From the NCBI GenBank assembly GCA_013288045.1, contig JABDCP010000001.1, forward strand, positions 75,736-139,735: a stretch of 64,000 nucleotides of DNA, in the 5' to 3' direction. Source of the stretch: Candidatus Babelota bacterium (lineage in GTDB: Bacteria > Babelota > Babeliae > Babelales > Babelaceae). Position 1 is the first letter of the stretch. Each line of letters begins with the position of its first letter. The notes under the pieces are model-generated. The model was not told where the DNA came from and did no database searches. It worked only from the letters and a program-made list of their open reading frames with translations. The position numbers were made by a program, and so were the translations under genes. Below, piece by piece: positions 1-9,768 of the stretch.

Positions 1-229
1 AAAAAAGGTCTTCCATAAAACCTTCATCAAGTCTCGCCTCAAGGCCTGTCTCTTCCTTTAGTTCACGAATAGCAGCATCTTTTGAAGTCTCGCCTGGTTC
101 AAGCTTACCCTTCGCAAGGTCCCAATACCTCCTAGGATAGGCAAGGAGCAGATACACGCGTGTAGGAACATCGTTTATGAGCTCCATCGTATAAACTATA
201 ATACCTGCTGAAATCTCTTTTTTCATCAT
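1..229 (-). CDS. Nudix hydrolase, N-terminal part
   Basis: The gene starts near 229 on the minus strand and runs off the left edge of the window, leaving about 76 codons. The Nudix box is visible as G-x5-E-x7-RELKEETG (GKLEPGE... to ...EETGL). In this superfamily that helix holds the metal that hydrolyses nucleoside diphosphate-X bonds. The preceding segment with LAYPRRYWDLAKGK matches the (di)nucleoside polyphosphate / MutT-like class. The start overlaps the murJ stop codon by one base (TGATG), and GGAG lies just upstream, so translation is probably coupled to murJ. There are two adjacent ATG codons (227-229 and 224-226). The substrate cannot be told from this fragment. Confidence 0.85.
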   Translation of the reverse strand, partial: MMKKEISAGIIVYTMELINDVPTRVYLLLAYPRRYWDLAKGKLEPGETSKDAAIRELKEETGLEARLDEGFMEDLF

Positions 230-1806
230 CACTCCAAAAAGTAAAGGCTCACACCGCCTTTATTACGCATATAATAGAGAAAGCCTGCGGGAATCAAGCA
301 TATCGGTCCCACCCACATCCAAAGACCAATATGATGGAGCAAGAAATCTGCGAACCGCTCAGGAACGACGTAGATAATAGCCATAACCCCAAGATGGTAC
401 AGAAGAAAGAAAATGCCCATAAAGATAGCAAGCTGTATCCCATAGGCAAGCATATACCGTGTAAATTGTTTCATATATATTTTAAGACCGAGTCGTTGCT
501 GCAGAACAATAAGAAGGAGAAGAGTCTGAACTACCGCTGCAAAAACGGTCGCTAGAGCAATTCCCTGAGCCCCATAGAGAGGCATGAGAAAACGATTAAG
601 GATAACGTTTACCATAACGCCAATTACCGTAATAATTGCCGTATAACGTGTCTCGTGCAATGCATAAAATATATTCAGAAGCATTTTATTAATGGAAAAG
701 AAAAAGAGACCGGGTAAAAAAGCAACAAGCAATGAGGCCGCTTCTGTCACCATGGCTAAGGTAAACTCACCAGTAATTTGATAAAAGATCGTATAGAAAA
801 TGTCATAGGAAAAAAAGGTCATAAGCAGAGCAACGGGAATAGTTATCCAGAAGATAAACTTTGTTGACTCTAAGAGATAATAGCTCAAGCGCTTAGGTGC
901 GTAGGTGGATATACGAGAAAAGTGAGGTAACAAGATTGTTGAAAAGGCTACTGCAAAAGCCCCTAAAGCTATAGTCATGAATTTTGATGAAATCGACACC
1001 AACGTTGCAGAGCCGGTAGGTAGAGTTGATGCAAAATTATTATCGATAATAAGGTTAATCTCTACAATGCTTACGCTCAATAGGCAGGGGATGAACTTGG
1101 CAATAACCTCTTTAAAGTACTTATAGGTATTCTTATCAGGCCATTCAATGGTAAAATGCAGACCTACATACACATACGCATAAATAAGCGCCTGAGCGAG
1201 TCCTCCAAACAACAAAAAGTATGAAAACACTTCTACGGAAAAGCCCATCCATTGGCAGACTGCAAGTCCTGCAATATAAAAAACATTTAAAAGCGTTGGG
1301 CCCCAGGCAGGGACGGTAAAGTGCATCTTGGCTTGCAAGGCACTCTGTAATAAGGCACTCGTAAACATAAAGAATACAAAATAAATGAGAATGCGAATGA
1401 TGCTGGTAGCCACTTCCATCTCGACGGGCTTATTTATAAAACCTGATGCAATCAACCTAATAATTACGTGTGGAAAAAAGGAAATTAGCACACACAAGGC
1501 AAGCACCAGCGTTCCAAAAACCGCATACGTTAACGTCATGAGCTTGCTTGCCTGCTTCTGCGAATCTTCTGAGGTTACCTTAATGATTGTGGGAACAAAA
1601 GCTGCACTCAATGCCCCTTCTGCGAAAATTTTTCGCAAGAGATTTGGTATCTTAAGGGCTGTGTTAAAGGCATCTGAAAATGCCCCTACACCAAGATAAC
1701 TTACCTGGAAGATCTCCCGGACTACCCCAAGTAGTTTGCTAAAAAGTAAGGACGCTGAAACACTCGCCGTTTTTTTTAGAATCGATTTCTTATGAAGCTT
1801 ACCCAT
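229..1806 (-). CDS. murJ: Lipid II flippase MurJ (MviN)
   Basis: The 525-residue polytopic membrane protein has the MurJ/MviN N-terminal signature (SKLLGVVREIFQVSYLGVGAFSDAFNTALKIPNLLRKI split over the first helices) and about 14 hydrophobic helices. MurJ flips lipid II across the inner membrane for peptidoglycan synthesis. An in-frame ATG lies 66 nt further upstream, but I prefer the start at 1806 because GGAGCAG sits 7 to 13 nt before it and the first residues (MGKLHKKS) resemble the family N terminus. The gene overlaps the end of the LolD-like gene by 8 nt and the Nudix start by 1 nt, so all three probably form one operon. Confidence 0.93.
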   Translation of the reverse strand: MGKLHKKSILKKTASVSASLLFSKLLGVVREIFQVSYLGVGAFSDAFNTALKIPNLLRKIFAEGALSAAFVPTIIKVTSEDSQKQASKLMTLTYAVFGTLVLALCVLISFFPHVIIRLIASGFINKPVEMEVATSIIRILIYFVFFMFTSALLQSALQAKMHFTVPAWGPTLLNVFYIAGLAVCQWMGFSVEVFSYFLLFGGLAQALIYAYVYVGLHFTIEWPDKNTYKYFKEVIAKFIPCLLSVSIVEINLIIDNNFASTLPTGSATLVSISSKFMTIALGAFAVAFSTILLPHFSRISTYAPKRLSYYLLESTKFIFWITIPVALLMTFFSYDIFYTIFYQITGEFTLAMVTEAASLLVAFLPGLFFFSINKMLLNIFYALHETRYTAIITVIGVMVNVILNRFLMPLYGAQGIALATVFAAVVQTLLLLIVLQQRLGLKIYMKQFTRYMLAYGIQLAIFMGIFFLLYHLGVMAIIYVVPERFADFLLHHIGLWMWVGPICLIPAGFLYYMRNKGGVSLYFLE

Positions 1807-2524
1807 AGGTTTTCTGCTCCATTGCTTGCTTTGGTAAAACACAGGGAACAGTGCAGAGATTCCCTGCTTCAAGTTTTAAGGTGATATCAAGCATACCTAG
1901 TACCATGGCATCATGGGTAGCAATAAGCAACCCCGCGTCTTTTTCATTCTGATACATACAGAGTACTGACATAATATCACGTGCAGTTGCATCATCCAAA
2001 TGGGCCGTAGGCTCATCAGCAATAATAAAAGATGGCTCTGCAAAAAGGGCCCGGGCAATGCATGCTCTCTGCTGTTCCCCGCCTGACAGTGAACGTGGGC
2101 GTTGATCTTCCTTACCAGCTAATCCAATCTGGTTAAGAAGATCCTGTGCTTTTTGATAGGCAATATCATACTCTTGGTATTCAATAAGACCTTTAATCAT
2201 AATATTTTCAATCAGAGAAAGTTCATCAATCAGGTGAGGAGACTGAAAAAGAACTCCAAGCTGCCTACACATACCTAATCTATCATCTGGTTGACCTGCA
2301 TAGAGGTCTCTACCCTGGAGAGACACCTGCCCTGAGGTAGGGGTTTCAAGGCCGGACAAAAGTGCAAGTAAGGTAGACTTGCCTGAACCAGACGCGCCCA
2401 TGAGACCATAAGAGGACCCTTTTTGAAATTGATAGGTTATATCTTTCAAAATCTCAACCTGCTTCAATCCCTGCAAAAAAGTAAGGGTAACGTTCTGAAC
2501 TTGAAGATACGATAGTATAGACAT
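1799..2524 (-). CDS. lolD: ABC transporter ATPase, LolD-like
   Basis: The 241-residue ATPase has Walker A GASGSGKST (about residues 43-51), a Q-loop, the signature LSGGEQQR, Walker B FIIADE followed by PTAHLD, and the switch His in THD. The pattern LSGGEQQRACIARAL with DEPTAHLD is typical of the MacB/LolD/FtsE group, and LolD releases lipoproteins from the inner membrane with LolC/E. No LolC/E permease is next to it, so the LolD assignment is a family-level call. It is first in the murJ-Nudix operon and divergent from lon. The start is preceded by AAAAGG about 11 nt upstream. Confidence 0.8.
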   Translation of the reverse strand: MSILSYLQVQNVTLTFLQGLKQVEILKDITYQFQKGSSYGLMGASGSGKSTLLALLSGLETPTSGQVSLQGRDLYAGQPDDRLGMCRQLGVLFQSPHLIDELSLIENIMIKGLIEYQEYDIAYQKAQDLLNQIGLAGKEDQRPRSLSGGEQQRACIARALFAEPSFIIADEPTAHLDDATARDIMSVLCMYQNEKDAGLLIATHDAMVLGMLDITLKLEAGNLCTVPCVLPKQAMEQKTYG

Positions 2525-2659
2525 CGCAAAATACCTTTTGTTATTCTTTTTCCGTGTCTCTTAGAATACCTCAAAAATAGATCTTGAGAAAGTATTGTAA
2601 TCGACAACCAACTTCCGCTAGACTCAAGATATGGTTAGATAGAAATTTAAGGGGAGTTA

Positions 2660-5026
2660 ATGAAGCAAAGCGAACAATTAGTGCATAATGCACTACCAGA
2701 GATGCTCCCTGTTGTTCCTACAATGGATATAGTGGTTTTTCCTAATCAAATTGTGCCACTACTTGTTCTTGATGAGCGAATTATCCAAGGAATTAATAAA
2801 GCTGTTGATGATGAGCATAAGCTCGTCCTTCTCCTTGCATCAAAAAAGCAATCCGATACATACCAGGGTATTATTGGTACGAAGGACTTATATGATGTAG
2901 GTACCGTTGCATCGATCATGCGCGTCATCAAAGTGCCCGAGGGGGGCATAAAAATATTAGTACAAGGTATTACACGGGCTTTTGTCCATGATGTAGTTGC
3001 AGATGAAGGCGTTCTACATGCAGATATCGAACAAATATTTTATGAGGAAGAGCTTTCAAACACTGAAACTCTAGCTCAGAAAAAAAACATTAAAGATCTT
3101 GCGGAGCACATTTCAACATCAGGACATGCACTCAGCCCTGATTTCCATATTATTTTATCAAAAATGAACGACCCTGAGAAAATGGCCGATTTCATTTTAT
3201 CTCATCTTAACTTACGGGTCGACCAAGCACAGCGCCTTTTGGAATGCCGCACACATACGGCCCTTCTGGAAGAACTTTTTGCACATTTATCAAAAGAATT
3301 TGAAGTCAGCGAAATGCAAGAAAATATTAAAAGTCGCGCTCGTGAATCGATGAATCAGTCACAAAAAGAGTTTTATCTGCGTGAGCAAATTAAAGCAATT
3401 AAAAAAGAGCTTGGCGAAGACGATGCAGATGAAATTGATCAGCTACGCACAAAGATCGGTAAGCTTGAACTCACCGAAGAAGTACGAACCGAAGTAAACC
3501 GCCAGTTAAATCGGCTTGAAAAAACATCTCCTGACTCTATGGAAGCAGCAGTCATACGTGGCTATCTCGACTGGATCGCAGGACTTCCCTGGGGGATCGA
3601 AACAGTCGATAATCTAGAGATAGAACACGCCAAACAGATTCTCGATGAAGATCATTATGGATTAAAGGAAATAAAAGAGAGAATTCTTGATTTTATATCA
3701 ATACGTCATCTAAAACAGGATGGGTATTCTCCTATTCTCTGTCTTGCAGGTCCTCCGGGAACTGGTAAAACTTCGCTTGGCAAATCTATTGCTCGCAGCC
3801 TGGGACGAAACTTCTTTAGAATATCCTTAGGTGGGGTTAATGATGAGGCTGAGATTAGAGGCCATAGACGTACCTACGTAGGTGCCATGCCGGGAAGATT
3901 TTTACAAGGCATTAGAAAAGCAGGCTCTATGAATCCTGTGATTATCATTGATGAGCTTGATAAGATCGGTTCAGATTTCAGAGGGGATCCATCAGCAGCT
4001 ATGCTTGAAGTGCTCGATCCTAACCAGAATGTATCTTTCTATGATAACTATTTAGGGCTTCCTTTTGACTTGTCGCGGGTCATTTTCATTGCGACAGCCA
4101 ATAATGTGGATTCTATATCAGAACCACTTCGTGATCGTATGGAAGTGATTCATCTTGCAGGGTACACTCTTGAAGAAAAAATTAATATCGCAGTCAATTA
4201 CCTGACAAAGAAAGCAATCAATGAATCAGGTTTAGATGCCCATCAAATAATTATCAGCAAGGAGATCATTTCCGAAATTATCCAAAGCTACACACGAGAA
4301 GCAGGAGTTAGGGAACTTGAACGACTTCTTAAAAAACTCTGCTCAAAAGCTGCACGTTCTCTCGTGGAAAAAAATGAACTTATAGTATTTAGTATCGACA
4401 ATCTAGAACTCTACCTCGGGCCACGGAAATTTATTCAAAGTGAAAGCTACTCAGAAAGCCAAGTAGGTATCTGCAACGGACTCGCTTGGACTGCCTATGG
4501 GGGTGAAATTATCAAAGTTGAGGCAGTTATCATGCCCGGAAAAGGGAAACTCATTCTTACCGGATCTCTTGGTAATGTCATGCAGGAATCTGCACGCGCT
4601 GCACTAAGTTATGCCCGTGCTCATGCAAAAGAATTTGATATCGACACTAAAATGTTTACGCAGTATGATCTCCATATCCACGTCCCAGGAGGAGGCATTC
4701 CAAAGGATGGCCCTTCTGCAGGAGTAACTCTGCTCTCATCAATTCTATCGGCAATGACCGGACGTGCTATTAATGCGGCTTATGCGATGACAGGAGAGCT
4801 GAACCTACGTGGAAATGTGATGCCTATAGGCGGAGTGAAAGAAAAAATTCTTGCTGCTAAGCGCAATATGGTTCCAAATGTCATATTGCCCGATCAAAAC
4901 AAAAATGATCTGATTGGAGCAGAAGAATTAACCGAAGGAATTGAAGTCATTTGGGTGAAACATGCTGACGAAGTACTTACCCACGTGCTTATGCCCGTTA
5001 TCAAAAAAACTTCTGGGCCCCACTAA
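2660..5026 (+). CDS. lon: ATP-dependent protease Lon
   Basis: At 788 residues this is a full-length bacterial Lon. It has the N-terminal LON substrate-binding domain (about 14-205), a coiled linker, the AAA+ module with Walker A GPPGTGKT (about 364-371) and Walker B IIIDELDK, and the C-terminal peptidase domain. The catalytic Ser is in PKDGPSAG (Ser686) and the catalytic Lys is about 43 residues later in GGVKEKILAAKR. It degrades damaged and regulatory proteins in the cytoplasm. GGGGAG lies just before the ATG. A sugar-kinase gene follows 12 nt after the stop. Confidence 0.97.
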   Translation: MKQSEQLVHNALPEMLPVVPTMDIVVFPNQIVPLLVLDERIIQGINKAVDDEHKLVLLLASKKQSDTYQGIIGTKDLYDVGTVASIMRVIKVPEGGIKILVQGITRAFVHDVVADEGVLHADIEQIFYEEELSNTETLAQKKNIKDLAEHISTSGHALSPDFHIILSKMNDPEKMADFILSHLNLRVDQAQRLLECRTHTALLEELFAHLSKEFEVSEMQENIKSRARESMNQSQKEFYLREQIKAIKKELGEDDADEIDQLRTKIGKLELTEEVRTEVNRQLNRLEKTSPDSMEAAVIRGYLDWIAGLPWGIETVDNLEIEHAKQILDEDHYGLKEIKERILDFISIRHLKQDGYSPILCLAGPPGTGKTSLGKSIARSLGRNFFRISLGGVNDEAEIRGHRRTYVGAMPGRFLQGIRKAGSMNPVIIIDELDKIGSDFRGDPSAAMLEVLDPNQNVSFYDNYLGLPFDLSRVIFIATANNVDSISEPLRDRMEVIHLAGYTLEEKINIAVNYLTKKAINESGLDAHQIIISKEIISEIIQSYTREAGVRELERLLKKLCSKAARSLVEKNELIVFSIDNLELYLGPRKFIQSESYSESQVGICNGLAWTAYGGEIIKVEAVIMPGKGKLILTGSLGNVMQESARAALSYARAHAKEFDIDTKMFTQYDLHIHVPGGGIPKDGPSAGVTLLSSILSAMTGRAINAAYAMTGELNLRGNVMPIGGVKEKILAAKRNMVPNVILPDQNKNDLIGAEELTEGIEVIWVKHADEVLTHVLMPVIKKTSGPH

Positions 5027-5038
5027 TCGGGATGTCTC

Positions 5039-6133
5039 ATGAAAAAGGTCTGCACAATCGGCAGTGCAACTCAGGATATCTTCATGCTCTATGAAGGCGC
5101 TGATACACTTTTCATGCGCACCAAGCACTCCGAGTGCTCCTATATTCTTTTGCCTCAAGGCGCAAAGATAGATATACCTTTGGCACATTATGCCTTAGGA
5201 GGCGGAGCTACCAATGTTGGCGTAGGTCTTAAAAAGCTGGGATTTGAGGTAGAAGTATTCTTCAGGACCGGCAACGATGCCACGGGATGTTCTATTAAAG
5301 AAAAGCTCGCACATGATGGTATTAGCACTAAGTATTGTACAACAGATAACGAACATGGCACTGCAATATCAGTTATCATCCCCTCCCAAGAGCATGACCA
5401 TGTAGCGCTCTGCTATCGAGCTGCTAACAGAAATCAAAAAAAGGAAGATTTTCCGCTTGCACTGCTAGAAGAGATTGATCTTCTCTATCTTGGACCCTTA
5501 GGCGGTCAATCTCAGGAACTTCTTCCCTACCTTGCACCTCGAGCACATGCTGCAGGAGTTACGGTTGCTCTTAATCCTAGCATGATTCAACTCACCCACA
5601 ATACTCTTGAGCTTACTGAGTCTCTACGTTATTGCGATATACTCGTGGTAAATACTGCTGAGTCAGGATATCTTATGCAAGCTCTTTTGCAGCAAAAGAA
5701 ACAACCGGTGTTTTATTATAGGCAATCGGAAGAACCAGCACTCTTACAAGACCACCTTTCTTTTAATAACACTGATCAAAGTTTTTCATTGCGAGCTATC
5801 GCAAAACTTATTCTTAAGAGTGGCCCACAAACTATCGTTATTACCAATGGAGCCGAAGGGGTCTATGTCGTAACTGCAGAAACTATCTATTTTCATCCAA
5901 GTATACCGACGAGTCCTGTGTATAGCCTGGGAGCAGGTGATGCCTTTAATAGCGGTTTTTTAGGAGCTCTTTCTCTTGATATCCCACTCGATAAAGCTCT
6001 TATATATGGAATTCTCAACGCATCTTCAGTCATCCAGCATCCTGATGCTAAACAGGGGCTCTTAAGTCTTGAAATACTAGAACAAAAGGCAGAGAGCATA
6101 GGCACAAAGTTAGTAAAAACGTATGCCCTTTGA
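5039..6133 (+). CDS. PfkB-family carbohydrate kinase
   Basis: The 364-residue protein carries both PfkB (ribokinase-like) signatures. The glycine-rich N-terminal motif is GGGATNVGVGLKKLG (about 54-68), and the C-terminal motif is SLGAGDAFNSGF (about 296-307) with the catalytic Asp in GAGD. A TNGAEG motif for ATP binding precedes the second signature. Family members phosphorylate sugars or nucleosides, and nothing in the sequence identifies the substrate. GGGA precedes the ATG, and the gene follows lon after 12 nt, so the two may be co-transcribed. It is longer than ribokinase (about 310 residues). Confidence 0.85.
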   Translation: MKKVCTIGSATQDIFMLYEGADTLFMRTKHSECSYILLPQGAKIDIPLAHYALGGGATNVGVGLKKLGFEVEVFFRTGNDATGCSIKEKLAHDGISTKYCTTDNEHGTAISVIIPSQEHDHVALCYRAANRNQKKEDFPLALLEEIDLLYLGPLGGQSQELLPYLAPRAHAAGVTVALNPSMIQLTHNTLELTESLRYCDILVVNTAESGYLMQALLQQKKQPVFYYRQSEEPALLQDHLSFNNTDQSFSLRAIAKLILKSGPQTIVITNGAEGVYVVTAETIYFHPSIPTSPVYSLGAGDAFNSGFLGALSLDIPLDKALIYGILNASSVIQHPDAKQGLLSLEILEQKAESIGTKLVKTYAL

Positions 6134-6427
6134 CCAATAAAAGAGCAAGATTCCAAACACCACATACGCCTACAGATTTAATAAAGCCATCGTATAGTCC
6201 ACCTTCACGAGCATCAAAGGGAATACATCAGGATTTTTTTTGAAAAAGTTCAATTATTTTAGGAAGTATACGATCGCAAAGCTCACATTGCATGGTAATA
6301 TGAGCTTTCAACTTAACATTTTCTTGGGAAAGTCTGAGTTTTCCCTGTCACTAATTGAAACTATAACATCAACCCACGTATTGATTGCTCACAAAAACAG
6401 TTGGGCTAATAGAGAAAACTCGACATA
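6134..6427. other. Gene-poor interval between pfkB and AbiE locus
   Basis: No convincing gene lies here. On the minus strand around 6230-6350 a short open stretch without a start ends in ITMQCELCDRILPKIIELFQKKS. It has one Cys-x2-Cys pair and could be the tail of a decayed gene, but it is only about 39 codons long with stops just upstream. The plus-strand frame from 6240 has no ribosome-binding site and no recognisable motif. Confidence 0.4.
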
Positions 6428-6536
6428 TGACCCAAAGATCCGATATTTTTAGACTTCCAGGTCATATATCCTTGTCTCATGTGCAAGAATGTGGTAATAT
6501 GATCTAAACATCCAATATTCTTAGATCTTTGGGTCA
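6428..6536. repeat. Repeat arms bracketing the AbiE promoter (candidate operator)
   Basis: TGACCCAAAGATC at 6428-6440 is repeated as its exact reverse complement at 6524-6536. A direct repeat of about 27 bp (6438-6464 and 6510-6536, both starting ATCC and containing ATATT, TTAGA and GGTCA, about 20 of 27 identical) is superimposed. The promoter lies between the arms. AbiEi antitoxins are known to repress their own operon by binding repeats in the promoter, so an operator role is inferred. Confidence 0.7.
6472..6500 (+). promoter_or_regulatory. Promoter of the AbiE operon
   Basis: TTGTCT at 6472-6477 is followed after 17 nt by TAATAT at 6495-6500, with an extended TGG just before the -10. The predicted transcript starts near 6507, about 34 nt before the abiEi ATG. 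The promoter sits entirely between the repeat arms. Confidence 0.6.
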
Positions 6537-6540
6537 CAAT

Positions 6541-7137
6541 ATGAAGATTAGCATCTTAGACAAGCTTTTAAGGTCAAAGAAAACTGTCTTTTCTTTCAAG
6601 GAAATTCTTTTGCTATCAGGCGAAGCTGATCCAAAAAAAATTATAAAGCGCCTTAGTTATTATGGTAAGTCTGGAGATTTATATCACATTCGTCGCGGTC
6701 TTTACTCAAAAGATAAGAACTATAATCGACTTGAAGTGGCAACAAAAATTATAACTCCTGCCTATATCAGTTTTGAAACGGTATTAAGGAATAAGGGGAT
6801 TATCTTTCAATTTTATAGTCAAATTTTTGTAGCCTCTACCCATACTCGAAACATCACATGCGATGGTCAAGAATATGTTTTTAGAACTATTAAATATTCA
6901 ATTCTTTCAAATCCAATTGGGGTTGATATCGGAGATCTGTATAGTATCGCCTCTGCAGAGAGAGCGTATCTCGATATGCTGTATATATATAGTGACTATT
7001 ACCTCGATAATCCCAGTCCTCTTAACTGGGAAGTCGTATATGAGATACTTCCCATCTATGAAAACAAGCGAATGAAGAAAGTTGTTGATAGACATTATTC
7101 GCTGTATCAAGAAAGCTTAAAGGAGAATGCTAGATGA
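6541..7137 (+). CDS. abiEi: AbiEi-type antitoxin / autoregulator
   Basis: The 198-residue protein has the AbiEi layout. An N-terminal winged-helix region (about 1-60, with ...RLSYYGKSGDLYHIRRGLYSKDKNYN resembling the wing) is followed by the C-terminal antitoxin domain. In type IV systems it does not bind the toxin but blocks its effect, and it represses the operon. A TTG start 12 nt upstream is possible, but the ATG at 6541 gives the usual family N terminus. There is no clear Shine-Dalgarno site. The stop overlaps the toxin start by 4 nt (ATGA), which supports co-translation. Low GC and isolation from flanking housekeeping genes fit acquired DNA. Confidence 0.82.
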   Translation: MKISILDKLLRSKKTVFSFKEILLLSGEADPKKIIKRLSYYGKSGDLYHIRRGLYSKDKNYNRLEVATKIITPAYISFETVLRNKGIIFQFYSQIFVASTHTRNITCDGQEYVFRTIKYSILSNPIGVDIGDLYSIASAERAYLDMLYIYSDYYLDNPSPLNWEVVYEILPIYENKRMKKVVDRHYSLYQESLKENAR

Positions 7138-7847
7138 CCCTTAACGTTGCTCATCATGAAGAAATTCTCGTAAAGATTCTTAAAGCCATTGCAGATGATG
7201 TAAGCCTAGCTCCCCATCTCGCCTTTAAGGGGGGTACCGCAGCTATGCTTTTTTATCATTTGGATAGATTTTCGGTTGATTTAGATTTTGATCTTTTAGA
7301 TAAAAACCAAGAAGAGGCTGTCTTTCAAGGGATCCTTGATATCTTAAAAAAATACGGAACTATCAAAGAAAGCCAAAACAAAAAACATACTCTTATCTTC
7401 TTGCTCTCCTATGAAGGCAAAGCAGAAAATGCTCAAAACCTTAAGGTTGAAGTAAATAAGAGGCCTTTTGGATCACGCTATGAAATAAAAACATTCATGG
7501 GAATTGCGATAAGAGTGATGGTACAAGAAGATATGGCTGCTCATACACTTGTCGCTATGTATGAACGAATGGGCAGAACTAATAGAGACATATACGATGT
7601 TTGGTTTTTCCTGCACCACAATTGGCCTATTAACCAAGAAATTATTCTTTCAAGAACAAGCATGGAATACGGAGCATTCCTGAACCATTGTATCAATGCG
7701 CTTGAACAATTAGATAATCGATACATTCTGAAGGGTCTTGGTGAACTTCTCTCTGAAAAACAAAAAATTTGGGTAAAAGCAAAATTGAAAAGTGAGACCA
7801 TTTTTTTGCTCACCTTGAAAGCTCGTAGTGAAAGGACTTACACATAG
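7134..7847 (+). CDS. abiEii: AbiEii-type nucleotidyltransferase toxin
   Basis: The 237-residue protein shows the AbiEii / DUF1814 nucleotidyltransferase core. KGGT (32-35) is the nucleotide-binding motif, RFSVDLDFD (45-53) holds the two metal-binding Asp residues (D49, D51), a Lys-containing middle motif follows, and RDIYDVWFF lies near residue 151. Such toxins transfer nucleotides to an RNA target and stop growth, and some pairs also cause phage abortive infection. It overlaps abiEi by 4 nt. All motifs needed for activity appear present, so the pair looks intact. Its specific target is not visible. Confidence 0.85.
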   Translation: MTLNVAHHEEILVKILKAIADDVSLAPHLAFKGGTAAMLFYHLDRFSVDLDFDLLDKNQEEAVFQGILDILKKYGTIKESQNKKHTLIFLLSYEGKAENAQNLKVEVNKRPFGSRYEIKTFMGIAIRVMVQEDMAAHTLVAMYERMGRTNRDIYDVWFFLHHNWPINQEIILSRTSMEYGAFLNHCINALEQLDNRYILKGLGELLSEKQKIWVKAKLKSETIFLLTLKARSERTYT

Positions 7848-7989
7848 GCGTAGTCCTCTGCCACTCTATATACCCATCACTCAGCCAGGGGACACTTCTG
7901 GCAATTAACCTGTCTCATAGGATCCTACGTAATCCTAAGTCTTGCCCGTTTGTAATCTGGCCGGAAATGACTTCAATACCTAAAATAAC

Positions 7990-8017
7990 TTGTCCTAATC
8001 GGAAAATTGACTATACT
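7990..8017 (+). promoter_or_regulatory. Promoter of atpDC
   Basis: TTGTCC at 7990-7995 and TATACT at 8012-8017 are separated by 16 nt. The predicted start is near 8024, leaving a leader of about 39 nt that ends in AAAAGGGA 6 nt before the atpD ATG. Confidence 0.55.
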
Positions 8018-8053
8018 TTTTCTAACAGGGTACCTTAAGGTCATACTCGCTAA

Positions 8054-9523
<1,470 letters not shown>

Positions 9524-9525
9524 CT

Positions 9526-9768
9526 ATGGAACTCAAGATTGTACGGCCCATGAGCTCTCAGACCATGAATATCAATTGGCTTGAAGCTCAAACTGAGCAA
9601 GGCAATTTTGTGATTATGCCAGGGCACACACCCATGGTTATCTTGCTTGCCCCCAATAAAGAACTCTCCATTGAAATGTGGGATTGTACCCGAACTGAGA
9701 TGACTATCGCTGGCGGCATACTACAAATTACTCGAACCTCCATAACCCTGCTTATAACTCATGAATGA
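9526..9768 (+). CDS. atpC: F1 ATP synthase epsilon subunit, N-terminal domain only
   Basis: The 80-residue protein matches only the beta-sandwich half of the epsilon subunit (...GNFVIMPGHTPMVILL... and ...IAGGILQITRTSITLLI). The usual bacterial epsilon is about 130-140 residues, with a C-terminal helical hairpin that inhibits ATP hydrolysis. That hairpin is missing. The gene starts 2 nt after atpD and its end overlaps the next start by 8 nt, so the short form is unlikely to be a sequencing artefact. Loss of the hairpin would remove epsilon inhibition. Confidence 0.85.
   Translation: MELKIVRPMSSQTMNINWLEAQTEQGNFVIMPGHTPMVILLAPNKELSIEMWDCTRTEMTIAGGILQITRTSITLLITHE

Noticed and set aside
2584-2630. 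Sigma-70 promoter before lon
   Set aside because: Possible -35 sequences exist but the -10 candidates match only three of six positions.
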